From contig JACEVL010000496.1 of the NCBI GenBank assembly GCA_020284085.1, positions 172,501-236,500 on the forward strand: DNA of 64,000 bases, written 5' to 3'. The notes under the pieces are model-generated. The model was given only the letters and a program-made list of their open reading frames with translations, ran no database searches and had not been told where the DNA came from. Made by a program: the position numbers and the translations under genes. Shown piece after piece: positions 32,894-45,300 of the stretch. The stretch is from Aporrectodea caliginosa (lineage: Eukaryota; Annelida; Clitellata; Crassiclitellata; Lumbricidae). The number at the start of each line of letters is the position of its first letter. Within the stretch, counting starts at the first letter, position 1.

Positions 32894-35800
32894 TGATTGG
32901 CCTTGAACAGGCAATGTACGACTCAAAGGAAGCTGTGAAGCACACCGAGCTTCTCCCTTTCCAGGAATCAAACCCAGTCAGTATGTGGCAAAAGTTTCTG
33001 AGCAGCAGAACCCACGAGGCGACAGGCATCCCAGAAAAGTCGGCTTCCGACACCAGTTTACTGACCGTCGAAGCGGTAAATGACGTCCGAGACGAGGTGA
33101 AAGTTGTTTTCTGCACGTCTTGCGAGCAAAAAGACCTTGGACGAGAGCTGGAAAAGTTATCCGGAAAGAGAAAGTTTTCCGAAATTGCAGACCACGTTCC
33201 AGTATGTACGAGAGTCTCGTCGAAAGTGGATGATGAACGAGTAAAAAGCATACCAGGAGAGATGGTAGACTTCGCAGGTCAGGATACTGCGGCGTCAAAA
33301 GCAAAAGCTGCCTTGCCAACAGGACATGCTTTTGACTTAAATGTGGAAACGCCGAAGACGAATGACAAGAAGACTTTGTTGTATAGCAATTCCCACTCAA
33401 AGCAAGAGGAAGTCTTGAACCCTGACACACTTGCACGTATTTGTGAAAACATTTCCGGGTCTGTAAGAAAGAATGAGGTCAAATTAAGACGCGAAGGTGA
33501 TCTTAATTTTGAGCCTGCCCGCCTTAGTTGCGGCAGTAACGAAAATGCTTCACAAGCATCAGGTGCAACTCGGTATATTGGGGATGAATCCTCCCAAGAA
33601 AGGTCAAGTGGAGGAGATGAACCCGTGACCCTGAAGACCTTTAACCTTGTTGACGAAAGCAGAAAGGTCAGGCTCTTCGGAGTAACAACGACAAAGGCTG
33701 AACTCTACGTCTGCGGTGAAGAGAATAAACAGTACGGTAGAATTGAGATTTCTGATCGGCGTATAACTTTGAATCCAACCACGGAAGCTGTTAGCAACTT
33801 GAATCTCGAAGCTCCTCCGTCAGATTCTGATGAAGAATGGCTCGTCTCTAAACACGCAATTGATTCTTCCGTGGCAGAAATCGTGAAGGAAAATGAGTCT
33901 CCATCACAAGCAAAAGCAGAATTAAACCCTCAGCCTTCATTTCAAACTGATCTCTTGGCGAACGCAAGCTCTTCTGATGAACCGGATCAATGCTGTCACC
34001 TGACAGAAACCAAAAATCTCGAGTGCAATGCTCAAGGCGATATTGGAAAGGGTGAGCTTACCCAGAAATTCGTCTTGTGCGAAGACTTTGATGGGAAGCC
34101 CTTTATAAAGACCGCATTGGCCTCCGAAATATGTGTTGACGTGGCTACTCCAGAAATAACAGGCAGGTCGGAAAATTGTCTGACGCGTGTAATCAAGGAT
34201 TGGATAACTGGGAGAAAAGTAGGTGATGATCCGAGTCCGATATACAAAGGCGTGGAGGAACAGGTCGAGGAAGTTTCTGATTTCGAGATGGACTCTTTTT
34301 CAGTGTTTCCCTCTGCTGACATTAGTGACGTATTTCCCGAGCCTGCTGTTGCTGAAAAAGATGAGGTGTACTCGCCAATGGATGGCAATGATGACGTCGA
34401 TTTACCTTACGATTTCACAGATACAGATGTAAGCAATGAAGATTGCATGCAGTTAAACTCTGCAGATACGGTTGGTAGCCAGGAGCAGAGTTTGGTTGAA
34501 AGAGAGGAATCAGGAACCGATGCAGGCTGGAGTCCAGATGATCGTTCGGGTGATGAAGACGCATGCCTGATAAGCTTTGATGCTACTGGAAACTTTACTG
34601 ACCATCCATTAAGTGACACGATAACTTCAGATGTTTTTGGGAGTTCAATAGGTTACTCAGACGATGACGCAAGTCTGATGCTTCTGACTGCCTTTGGAAA
34701 GTCATATGACGACACAAGTCTCATTACTCGGGAAGTTCCTGAAGACATAACTGATCACCAACCAGTTAACGAGGGAAGTCTGATAGATGGATGTTCTTCA
34801 TACGCATTAGCCGACACTCATGATCCTGTAACTTCGGAAGAAACCAGAATTCTGGATGCTAGTTCAACCGACGACATTCGTCTCATCAAACAATATGCTA
34901 TGTATGATCTATTCCGTCTTTCAGACAATGACCCAAGTCTGATAACTCTGGATCATTGTTCGTCGTATGGATCAGCCGTTACTCAGAACGTTGTAACTTC
35001 AGCAGAAACTAAAGGCAGGAATTTATTTGCTAGTTTAGTTGATGAGACAACCATGACTACACAGGATGTCAATGAGAATCTAGCAGGTCATTCATTTGAT
35101 GATACCAGCTTGATAGATTTGGATGAATGCTCATCGTACGCAACAGCTGATACTGAGAGCGTTGTAACTTCAGCAGAAAACAAAGGCAGAAAGTTAACTA
35201 CTCTTTCACACCTAAGTTCTGAATCTGAATTTGATGCCACTGTGAAAGAGATCAGTCAAACAGCAAGCGATGAATACTCTTCGTATGCAGTCGCCGATTC
35301 TCAGAACGTTATGACGTCTGCAGAAATCAAAGGCAGGAATTTAATTGCTCATTCAATTGATGACGCGAATCTAATTGCTCATGTCATCAATGAAAATCGA
35401 TCTGATCTTTCAGGGATTGACACAAATCTGATAACTCTCGATGATTGTTCCTCGTACGCAGGAGCCGATACTCAGAACGTTGTAACTTTAGCAGAAAGCA
35501 GAGCCTCAGACGTTGCCGTTATGGAGCTATTCCCTTGTGATGAACGCCATTTTAAGGCCTATCAGTATTTCGTTCGTGAAACCAGAAGAAAACAAGACTC
35601 TGTGGGCACTCCCATCAACAGGAAATCACTCAACGATCTCATTCCATACTTCGAGGCGGATGAGCTGACCTACTCCTCGCTGCCGGAAGTACCTGACGAA
35701 AACTTGAACAGCAACAACGAAACAACTCTGGATTTTGCTGATCTTCCGGAAATAAGAGGAGTGACTCAGAGTTGCTTGGAGTACTATTCGCAGTCGATTG

Positions 35801-38800
35801 TTCTTGGTCCTGACAGGGAGAGGGACGGGTCAGACGTGTACTTCGATGAGGCCTATTCGCAGGAACTGCCTGTGATACCAGAGGAAGACCTCTCCACCGA
35901 TGTCTTGGAACAGTGTGATGACCCAGCTGGGATTGAATATCCAGGTGCTTATCCGCTCTGGAGCTGGCCCGATGGTGCAGTTGGGACCGAAACATTCGGA
36001 GAAGCACCGACGTGTCGTCGGACTTACAGTGAAAATACCGAAACAAAGAAGCCTTGCACTCCCTTAAACCCGTTTTATTTCGAAGATGACCATTATTCAT
36101 CCCAGGGAGAAAATGACCCGACGTTGACTGAATCAACTAAAGAGAAGGAAGACTTTGACAAGATATTAACTGAGTCAGCTGATATACCAGAAGAAAAAGG
36201 AAGCACACGTGAAGGAAACGGCTCTTACGAAGACGAACAAGATAATGTTAACACCACTCCAATAAATGAAAAGAAATCTGAGGAAAACCTGAAGTTCTTT
36301 CGTCCTTGGTTTTCCAACTGCCCCCACTTCGTAACTCAAACGTACGCTACCCTGTGCGAATCCCCACCTCCGCCAAAGACTTTCTACATCGATTCCGGAG
36401 AGTACTGTTTCCTGGATGAATCAGAGTCGACCAACAATGATCCAGATGTTACTTTTACTAGTAACTCATGCGATTTATTAATAAACCAGAGGGAAGACGT
36501 CGCAGTAGGAACGCCAGTAGAGAATACATCGAGCAGTTTGTACAAGAAATTCATGGACATAAATCCAGTTTCTGAGAGGATGGAAGTAACCAGCGATCCA
36601 GCGTTGAAAGTATTTCATGTTCAAACGGAAGGCGGATACCAGATCGAGCAACCGATGAACTGGACAGCATCCTGTTCACATGTGAAGCCCTTCGAAGAGA
36701 AATGGAAAGTCTGCGGTGGATCTGGGGAGAGTCAGTCAACGTTGCCACCAGCTGATTCAGAGGGCTTCAGAGAAGACAGATTTTCCGCCACGGACCAGAA
36801 CGTTTGGCTGAGCAGCATAGAGGAAGAAAGCGACGAAGGTGAAGATAAAAGGTTGATACGGGATCTCAAGGATTCTACTCAGGCGGCGGAAGACTCACTG
36901 GAGGTTGTGGAAGATAATGAATCCAGCGTAGTGTTCCGACCGCAGTTGACTTCCAGCTTTCCAAAACTGGACTGGGATAAAACTCCTAAAAGTAGTTTTA
37001 CTGCAGACTTTGGCATAGAAAGCGATGACTTTTATAGCCTTCAGAGTGAACGAAGTCAATATAATCTTCCAGGTTTAGAGTTTGCTCAAGGCATCTTGGA
37101 AACTGAAGATCAAGAGTCAGCAGACATCTCTGACGAGTACAGTTATCCCGGAGAGAAGGTGTTTCGTGTTCCCAAGTGTGTGCTGAAGGGAATCGTTAAT
37201 TACGAGGGAGATTACGACGTCACGGTGACAGTGGACGAAACTACTGAACAGGCAGCTGATGATAATCAGAATCTTCCCCGCGCAATATTGCCCATGGGAA
37301 ACTACTTCGATTTTTCCGCAAACAACCAACTTCCTTCTGATTACCGATCGTGCTTTGTTATAAATACCTGCGAAAAACAGGCATCAGAGGAAACGCAGAG
37401 TCCCTACGAAATACATATACCTGGCAGGGTTCCATATGTTTCTGCTGTTTCGTTTGCTGAGAAGAGTGATAGCCGTGTGCCGAACGACAGTGGTAGTCAT
37501 AAACATCTCTGTGATGTCAACACTGCGACCCAACTGAATCCTCGCTGTGAATCCAAACGCGCAGAACATAGCGGTGAACTTGCAGGACGCTGTACTCCGT
37601 ATAATACCTTAGACCGTGTCCTCGCCACGGACAGATCCGTGCCTTCAGATGTTGGGAGTAGTCCCGCGTGTGGGTCTCCCCACCAGGCAGGGTCACGCTC
37701 CACTGAAGCAGAAAGTCTGCAGCTACCTGGACCGGAGAGCATCCTGCATCCGTGTCTGGAAGCCTGGTTTTGTAGCGCGACTGCGAGAAACGGAAAACCG
37801 AACTCGTTCATGATAGAATCGGAGGCTCAGACGGAAGAGGAATCGACCGGTCTGTTGGCGCACATCTCCGAAAACATCAGACCGAGGATTGCCGAAGGAA
37901 CTACCTACGAATGTGTTGAACAGGTCACGCGCTACGGGACGGCTGGCTTCACGATTCACTGCGTCGACAGATGCAAATCTCCGATCAAGTCATCCGGATC
38001 GTATTCTGGACCGGAGGCCGATCCATCGGAATCCTCCATCAGCGAAAGCTTTGGGAACTATTCGCTGACTGACTCCGATTCGGGGGAGAAGTGCATCCTA
38101 CAGGGAACGAACTTTGCGCCGTCTCCCTTCGCTGACACCTTCAGTGGCAAGGTTGCGGTTGAAGCTTGTTCCGCAGTTTCCAGGCAGCGTGTTGTTGACG
38201 ATTTGAAGAAGGGTTTGACGAGCGACGACAAGACCATAGACTGGAGTCAGTCATCAAGCAGCTGTGAGAAGAGTGTGGTTGGAGCTACCCCACCAGAACG
38301 GGCTGAGCCAAGCCTCAATTGTCTTGCAGGAAGCGACTCCCTGCCCTTCGAGGACGACTGGTATCTTGACTTTGCGGAGGAGATGGAAAAAAACGAACAA
38401 CGTCTGAAGGAAATAATTGCCAGAGATCCAGAATTTCAGAGCATTCTTCAGGGCAGGAATTTCACCTTCTCCGATGTTTGCATGGATTATGTGATCGAGG
38501 ATGACGCCTTTGAGGAAGACTCAAAGGGAGACGAGGAGGAGGAGAGAGAGAAGGGAAATAATAATGAGGAAGAGTCGAGAGAAGGAGACGATATAGAAAA
38601 GGAAAAGGAGAACGAGGATAGAGGCGAAAGAAGAAGAGAAAATGGAGAAGGAAAAGGATAACGAGGAAGAATCGAAAAAAAGAAGAGAAAAAGGAAGCGG
38701 AGAATGAAAAGGAAAAGAACGACGAAGAACTGTCGAAAGCAGAAGAGAAGACAGAGAAGGAAAAGGATGACAAGGAAGAGTCGAAAGATGAAGAGAAGAA

Positions 38801-39765
38801 GGAATTGTGCAGCGAACAACACTTTGAACAGTTCACTGATCGATTTTATTTCATGGATCGACCACCATCGCCGTTTGCAGACGACTGGTTCACTGACTGT
38901 AGTCCCAATAGATTTGAGAATCAGTTCGCAAAGGGATCCAAAGAATGTGAAGACATTATACGCAAAACGGCCACTGCTTTGGAAAAGTATTACCAGCAGG
39001 CACTGGCTGGACATTGTACAGTCGTTAGACAAGTTAAACAAGTATCAGTTTGCCCAGAGCCGGGCGAAAGCGAGAAAGAACTCACTTCCGACAATGTTTT
39101 CCTACCTGGCGAGCTGCCCCCGGAATTCGACAAGCAGATTCGTACGAATGATTCCTCAATCGAGTCTCTCTACTTCACTCCGGTTTTCAGTCCGTTCTCA
39201 GATGACATTCCACTTGATCCGTGTCCGAGTGACAGCCCTGACTTCATGGACTCAGAAGGGCTGTGGGCCTCGAAGATTGCCACGGGCAGTCCTTCGAAAG
39301 ATTTAACGGAGCCGTTCGATGTTCCGAGAACTCCAGTCCTCGACAGTACCTTAGTCGAGGATGTCCAGCGTTGTTTGGAAGTCGCTGGAGGAGCTGAGAG
39401 TCAGGACATTTCAGTTGAGGATGTTCCAGACAACCAGGAATGTTCAGCTCACAATGTTCGAGGCACCGAGATTCTTTCAACTCACGATGTTCCTGATATT
39501 CCGGACGCCAGTTTCCATTCCATATCTGATGAGTCATCCTGGGGTACCTTTCCAGGGCAAGAACAGAGCTCCGATGTGGACTCAGGTGGAAGCAGCTTCC
39601 AGTCCGGTTCGGAATTGCGAGGTGCCGAACACGACGCCATGGATGTCGTCGCTGATTGTCTGGTGAAGAAAGCCATCGACTTCGCTCATCGCAAAATCCT
39701 TCAGACGACGAATTCGCTCCCGTTCAATCTCAGAGTCACGGACGGCTATGGCGGCGAAGAGGACG
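32894..39765 (+). CDS. Unrecognised large gene, giant exon 4
   Basis: Acceptor TTGTGTTGCAG, phase 1. One frame is open for 1,921 codons to TAA at 38659-38661. Coding then resumes in the -1 register (open from 38622 to 39779), so a frame discrepancy lies at 38622-38705. The protein is acidic and Ser/Thr/Asp/Glu-rich with few hydrophobic blocks, hence probably disordered. Visible features are: about five 50-60-residue repeats (34650-35520) with SSYAxADTxNVVTSAExKGRN and DDTSLITLDD; LPEVPDEN/LPVIPEED motifs (35680-35890); an aromatic-acidic motif LPFEDDWYLDF (38340) echoed by PPSPFADDWFTD (38860); an E/K-rich tract (38500-38810); and a Val/Asp/Pro-rich tail with DVPDNQE/DVPDIPD. A single giant exon behind small domain exons recalls scaffold-type germline or nuclear proteins, but I recognise no family. 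Donor used: GACG|GTGGGT; unspliced it would end GGSS-stop at 39779. Confidence 0.85.
38619..38705 (+). other. Frame discrepancy in the E/K tract of exon 4
   Basis: Frame 1 stops at 38659, frame 3 is open from 38622, and frame 2 carries the best-looking repeat EKEKDNEEESKKRREK between them (38645-38695). One missing base between 38622 and 38661 restores the frame, as would two extra bases (for example in AAAA at 38639 and the A7 run at 38675). No GT-AG intron fits. A homopolymer sequencing error or a recent mutation are both possible. Confidence 0.75.
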
Positions 39766-39799
39766 GTGGGTCTTCATAAAATATATCCCAATGTGGCTT

Positions 39800-40195
39800 G
39801 AACTATGTATGTATGTATGTATGTATGTACGTATGTATGTATGCATGTAGGTATGTGTGTAGGTATGTATGTATTGTATTCAATGTATTGTATTGTACTT
39901 ATAAATTTAGAAAGCGCCTCTCACGGTGAACACCAATCAGAGGCGCAATGTGTAATTGTGTATGTATGTATGTATGTATGTATAAGTAGGTTTATGTCTG
40001 TATGTATGTATGTGTACGCAAGTATGAATCTATTTACTTGTTTGTATGTATGTATATGATGCATGTATGTATGCATACATGTATGTATGTATGTATGTAT
40101 GTATGCAACTATGCACGTATGTATGTGTGCATGCATTTAAATATGTGTGAATAATATGTATGTATGTTTTTTATGTATGTTTATGTGTATGTAAT
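39800..40195. repeat. (TATG)n microsatellite around a LINE-type tail
   Basis: GTATGTATGTATG arrays flank 39885-39950, which reads TACTTATAAATTTAGAAAGCGCCTCTCAC, the LINE terminus in reverse. Confidence 0.85.
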
Positions 40196-40843
40196 ACTAT
40201 GTATGTTTATTTTCAAAGCAAACTAGAAGTGTTTAAACTCAGGGATTGTAGACTGAGGTCCTTTCAAAGCAACAATCGACAAATACTAAGCCTAATTGAG
40301 AGTTACAGCGATTGCGTAAAAAGTGGCATTAAATTACAGTAAAATGATTAGTTCAGTTTAAATCAGTTGAGATTTGATTAGATTAAGTACGAAAGATAAT
40401 GTAATTGCCGTAGTGTGATTCCATTCCTATAAATCTTATTCCTATCTTCTAGTTATCTATGTTTTGCTAACCAAAAACTTCTGTTCTTAATCACAGTAAT
40501 AACATCATATAGACTATCGCAGACTTATTGATTTGTTGTGCACCTTGAGTGGCGCTATGTAAATGTTCAATTACAATAACAAATAAGATTATATAACCTA
40601 CCTTATATATAAGTTATCTTAGAGAAGATACAAGATAAGAATATTCTTTAACAATTTTGACCAATTGCTAATCCGCATTTTGGTGAACAGACATGGTAAT
40701 AAACATACAGCATCCATCGAGCTGATCAAGACAAATAATTTTTATTCTAACATCCACATTATTATCCTAAATCCGATATATAATCGTAATGAAGAATGTT
40801 TTCCTCAATCTAACAAAGGTTTCTATCTGTTACTGTATTGCAG

Positions 40844-40926
40844 AAGTCAGAACTTATCCAAGAAGAAGTCCCTCCGCTGTGCTGCCTCAGTTCAAACCCC
40901 AGAACGACAACGATTTAATGGGATAG
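40844..40926 (+). CDS. Unrecognised large gene, candidate last exon 5
   Basis: Behind a strong acceptor (TCTGTTACTGTATTGCAG), phase 1 joining from GACG at 39765 reads EVRTYPRRSPSAVLPQFKP, then QNDNDLMG and TAG at 40924-40926. This keeps the all-phase-1 pattern of the gene and gives a basic tail after an acidic protein. The alternative is termination at 39779 without splicing. Confidence 0.5.
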
Positions 40927-40929
40927 AAT

Positions 40930-42090
40930 CATCAACTCTCCTGAACGCTGTCTTTGTCGGCATTTTTCTTAACCGCTTTTACGGATTCTTATTGTATGAA
41001 AATAGTGCAGGCTTTTAGAAAGAGTTTTTTTTACAAGACAAAGTAATTTTGGCATTGTATCTTTTCGGCATCGTTTTCTATCAAAGGTAATAAACACGTT
41101 TGTTATTTGATTTTGTTTGAATTTTATAAATGCATTTTCCCAATCGCATAATCACGGTTCTCTAAGCACGAGATCAGCTAGCTATAGCAATCCCTTATAG
41201 GCGCAACTGACTGGTTCTATAAAACAATTAACATCAGATTCTTCCTATTATAATCTCCTTTCTATGATTACTTGTACTTGGTGGCGGTTTCACAACTGGA
41301 TTGATAATAAACGAATATAAATATATTTATCTAATCTAATCTAATCTAATATGAATATTTGTAAAGCGCTTCTCACAGCAGAGCTATTCAGAAGCGCATT
41401 GAGTGAGGATATGCAATTGGTTTAATTAAGAATATACTTACTTACTTACTTATTATCTAGGTACAAAAACGACCCAACTACTCCTACTTAACGTATCGAC
41501 ATTTCTGTTGGCTTCACTGGACTCTAAGATGCAAATAAAATCGAATTCTTAAGCTTTTCTGAAAACAAATAAAACGGGGAAAATTGGATGCTTACTAAAT
41601 GTAATCGTAATGCTTGTGTCAATTTTCTTAAGAGCTATTCATATGTTAAGAGCAGGGCACCAGCTTATCTACGAGTGCTGCATCACGTCAGAGGGGTTGT
41701 CCAGAGATACCAAGTGTAGTCCATGTGTGGGTAGCAGGAGATGAGGGAGAGAAAGAGGCAGAAGCAGCTGCTAAGGCGGATTTCGTCTAGGTCTCTAGGA
41801 CGAGGAAGATTGAAAAATGGTTCGCGGTAGGAATTCCTGATATGGTGCTTTGGGGTCGTTATCACTTAAAACAGTGGGTGGAAGACCTATAGAAACAGAA
41901 CCGAAATGTATGCAGTAAATGAGGGTCCAACTTCAATGGGAGTTAGAACCAGTCGAAATAGGTGTCAGTGAGCACACAGATCGCACTCCGAAAGAAAGCG
42001 TGAATATTTGTATGTATGCATACTTGTGTATGTGTGTATGCCTGAGTGCATGTAATGTATGTATGTGTGTGTGTACATGCATAGGAATAT
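40930..42090. other. Intergenic sequence after the large gene
   Basis: A LINE-type tail at 41350-41430, ACTT repeats, and a dispersed-repeat copy at 41645-41810 (AGGGCACCAGCTTATCTACG, GTCAGAGGGGTTGTCCAGAG). No gene seen. Confidence 0.55.
41090..41095 (+). terminator. Candidate polyadenylation signal of the large gene
   Basis: AATAAA 164 bp after the exon 5 stop, followed by a TTTGTTATTTGATTTTGTTTG stretch that fits a downstream U/GU-rich element. Confidence 0.5.
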
Positions 42091-42822
42091 CTATATAGCG
42101 CCTTTGCCTCCTCTTAACGCTCTGTAACATGGCGGCCATTTAGCAGTCTTCACCAAATTTTGTGTTTGTCTATGTTTGTGCCACGGTTGAAAGACCGAGC
42201 CTTTAAGAACCGTTGTTAACAAGAGTCGTGTAATAAATGAATAATTACCACACCTTACTTCATTTATATTGCCCTCCAATCCTCTTTCTGAACAGCAGTA
42301 ACCAGAGCATAGTAGTCAATAGTCATGAGTTATTTTTTTTAATTAAATATCACATTATTGTCAATGACTTGCTGCTCAGCAAGTATGCTTCGAGAGTAAC
42401 AAATAAAAACCTAAATTTATTTCTTTTAGCGTCCAATGAACAATGTAAATAACGTGAATTGCATAGACAAAAACAAATTAGTAAAGAATTTAAACTTTAG
42501 CTAAGTATTTTACAGTAAATAGGGGCCTAGTTTCGAAATTTTGAATTCCGCTTGGTGAGAACTTTTTCAGATCTCCTTTATGTAAGATAAGAAAAGGTAA
42601 CATCGCCGAAAACGATAAAGACCGAATCTTATTCCAGAAAAATTTCACTAAAACTTTTGATGTGATTAGGTGTAATAATTAGACCTAGGCCTACTCCTAT
42701 TGCAATTGTTCTGTTACATTGTCTGTTGCGTAACAATAGTTTTAAACGCATTCTTTTGGCATTGGTCTTCCAAATCGTTCCTGCTGATGTTATGTGCAAT
42801 CTTTGACCAGCTGCTTCCTGTG

Positions 42823-43879
42823 CTACGTTGATCTTCTTCGTGCACTAATTCTTATGATGTTGTTGTAATTATTGACGATTGGACGATCAAATCTAAGAGG
42901 AACAATATAACACAATGCAATACAATACTGCTGCAATACAATACAACTAAAATTTGTAAAATATCAGAAAAATAATGGACTTGAAATTTGTAAAATATCA
43001 GAAAAATAATGGACTTGAAATTTGGTAAAATATCATAAATATAATGGACTTGAAATTTGTAAAATATCAGAATAATAATGGACTTGAAAAATTGAAAATG
43101 AATCAAATGAATAGAAATCATGAATTCTCTTCATCGCCAAAAATAGCTGATGAATGATTATGATCATGGAAGGGTGATATTGGCAAGTGAAATTTAGTAC
43201 AGCTCCTCCTTATGCTTAAAACCGTTGAAGTCTCTTGAAGGTTTGGAACAAAAGCATCAATCATGAACAGAATGGAAGAGGTAGGTTTCAAGATTAGATC
43301 GAAAGAAATATCTAGTCACAAAGAAGCCAAAAGATGCATCACTGCTTATTGTAATGGACCCGAAAGGGTAGAAGCCCAAATGTTTTTTGCAATTGCGCTT
43401 TAAAGTATGGCCTCATCGTCAAAGTACATGAGAAGGGAACCAACAATTATTCGCCACGAGTTTGTAGCAAATCGATTCCGTGAATAGCCAAACCCGAGAT
43501 GCATGACATAAACTCACGTAGGCCTAACTAAGCTGGTTCAAAAGCACACTGGAATCTAAAACACAGTCATTCGAATAGGGATTTAAGCGAATTGACCTCA
43601 CCGGATTTTTTATGTTTGATTTTTGACCTGGCACCGCAACGGACAGAGGAGTTTGGCTATTGCGGACCTGATTTGATATAGCGCCGGTGTATAAGCTGGT
43701 CTCTCTGACGTGACTTTTGTGGGCGCTGAGAAATTTTCGAAGATTTACATTACATTGCTAGAAGCCTACCTTCTAGCAATTCGTTGCATTTGTCAGACTT
43801 ACGCATGTATCTTCTGTAGAATGCGTTCCGATCGAAGCAGCTCTTTGAAACGTGCTCCTTTTCTCCACGATCTTCTCAT
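42823..43879 (-). CDS. Small two-exon gene, tandem copy 1
   Basis: Minus strand. Exon 1 coding part is 43879-43803 (ATG to GATACATGC|GTAAGT) and exon 2 is 42892-42823 (TTCCTCTTAG acceptor to TAG). Total 49 codons, 48 residues. The peptide starts MRRSWRKGARFKELLRSERI, and exon 2 adds FDRPIVNNYNNIIRISARRR with ST before the stop. It is strongly cationic with no signal peptide, Cys or known domain. A TATA box lies at 44030-44022 and a 5-codon upstream frame at 43912-43895. Evidence for reality is the conservation of promoter, ATG, splice sites and stop with the other copies. It could instead be a spliced non-coding RNA. I do not recognise the family. Confidence 0.5.
43590..43725. repeat. Dispersed repeat, orientation flipped between units
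   Basis: CACCGGATTTTTTATG, TATTGCGGACCTGATTTGATAT and AGCGCCGGTGTATAAGCTGGTC are the reverse complement of 45795-45925. Another copy at 54820-54960 has the 45795 orientation. It is probably a mobile element inserted independently in each unit, or inverted in one. Confidence 0.6.
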
Positions 43880-44021
43880 GTTGTTCTTGGTGTTTTAGTT
43901 GATGATGCACATCTTTCTTGTCGCCTAATACTACGGGCTGTCGTTGTTTATCGCCCTTTCAGTATTAAGCTACTACTACGTATTCAATGCTACAAGCTGA
44001 GATTATGCAGAAGCGTACGTT

Positions 44022-44139
44022 CCTTTTATAGTAATTCTGCCGCCGAACTAAACGTGGCCTGGGAGAATAGGCGGAGCAATCTATCGAAACTACGGTTTTA
44101 CCCGAGGTTTTAGAGGTTTTATAACGTCAAAAAATCCCC
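44022..44139 (-). promoter_or_regulatory. Promoter of small-gene copy 1
   Basis: Minus strand: GGGGATTTTTTGACG (44139 downward), GTTTCGATAGATTGC (44090-44076), then TATAAAAGGAACG (44030-44022). Box-to-TATA distance is 45 bp. ATG is 143 bp downstream of the TATA box. Confidence 0.55.
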
Positions 44140-44459
44140 AAGGGCGCCTCTTTGAAATTTTCCGTCCTTTTGTGAAGGGCTTCCACGCACTAAATAATAT
44201 TTTCAAATTAGATTTCATGGTCGATTTTGCCAAAAACAAATTCGCTTGGGTTCAGTGGTCTAGTGTGTGAAGTGCTTGCACCACATCATAATCGTCATTA
44301 TCATCCAATACACTGTGCCAACAACAGAACCGTGCCTCTGACACTATAATAGTAACACCAATGTAATTTTGCAACTTCTGTAGCGCCATACTTAAGCGTG
44401 TCATTCGTCAAACATACAGTCAACCGAGCGGGTCAGTCGAGCAACACAAGCAGGAAGAC

Positions 44460-44735
44460 AGCACACCGAGAGAAAAAGAGAAGCAGAGAGATAGACAGAC
44501 AGACAGAGGGAGAGACAGAGAGAGGCAGAGAGATAGACAGACAGACAGACAGAGGGAGAGAGAGGCAGAGAGATAGACAGACAGAGGGAGAGACGGAGAC
44601 AGAGACAGAGAGAGAGAGAGAGAGCGAGAGAAAGACAGAGACAGAGACAGAGAGAGAGACAGAGAGATAGACACAGAGAGAGAGAGACAGAGGAAGACAG
44701 AGAGACGAGAGAGAGAAACAGACAGACAGACAGAG
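44460..44735. repeat. (GA/GACA)n microsatellite
   Basis: GAGAGACAGA and ATAGACAGACAGA variants. It corresponds to only a short CAGACAGACAGACAG in unit U2 at 48959. Confidence 0.95.
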
Positions 44736-44929
44736 AGCCCAGACGTATAAGCAGTTTGAGCTGGTAAATATTACAGCAAAACATTTACATGTCCTTACCT
44801 GACCTAACCTGATTCTTTTGTTCGGTTGCTATGGACCGTCAGACAGACGGCTGACAATTCCACTGGTATTTTCTTAGTAAAATTCCACCAGTTTCATGGT
44901 CCGGGTTTTCCGAGGATGTCGTTCAACCA

Positions 44930-45300
44930 CCATTTCCCATTATATTACGGTCGATGTATGTGTGCATATCTGCATGTGTGCATGCATCTATGTACATACG
45001 TGTGTATTAACCCATATGCATATTGTATAGGCCTATACAGTAGTTTTTCATAATCCATTCATTTGAATGCAGGTATGTATGTACGAATGCATGTATGTAC
45101 ATATGTATGCGTTTGTTTGTGTTTATGTATGTGATGCATGTGTGTATGTATGTATGCATGTATATGTGTATTTATGTAGGCCTATGCATATATGTTTGTA
45201 TGCTGGTATGTATGTATGTATGTATGTGTGTATGTATGTATGTATGTATGTATGTATGTATGTATGTATGTATGTATGTATGTATGTATGTATATATGTA
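44930..45300. repeat. (TATG)n microsatellite
   Basis: Irregular then pure GTATGTATG up to about 45293, containing TAGGCCTA twice. Similar blocks sit at 49200-49290, 49790-50040 and 58690-59100. Confidence 0.9.

Larger units (their letters stand above)
42100..44960. repeat. Tandem array unit U1
   Basis: Shares collinear, diverged sequence with 45480-49240. Examples are TTTTGTGTTTGTCTATGTTT at 42155 against TTTTGTGTTTGATAATGTTT at 45533; GTAACACCAATGTAATTTTG at 44350 and 48867; and AACATTTACAT...TTCGGTTGCTATGGACC at 44775-44835 and 49035-49100. It carries the minus-strand small gene copy 1. A GAGA/GACA repeat (44460-44735) has expanded within it. Confidence 0.8.

Noticed and set aside
38462..39041. 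Minus-strand Ser/Phe/Leu-rich frames of 124 and 184 codons
   Set aside because: Antisense of the E/K-rich tract of the giant exon.
40665..41018. 117-codon frame around the last exon
   Set aside because: Different frame from the phase-1 exon reading. Its upstream half crosses the intron branch/acceptor region and is not protein-like.
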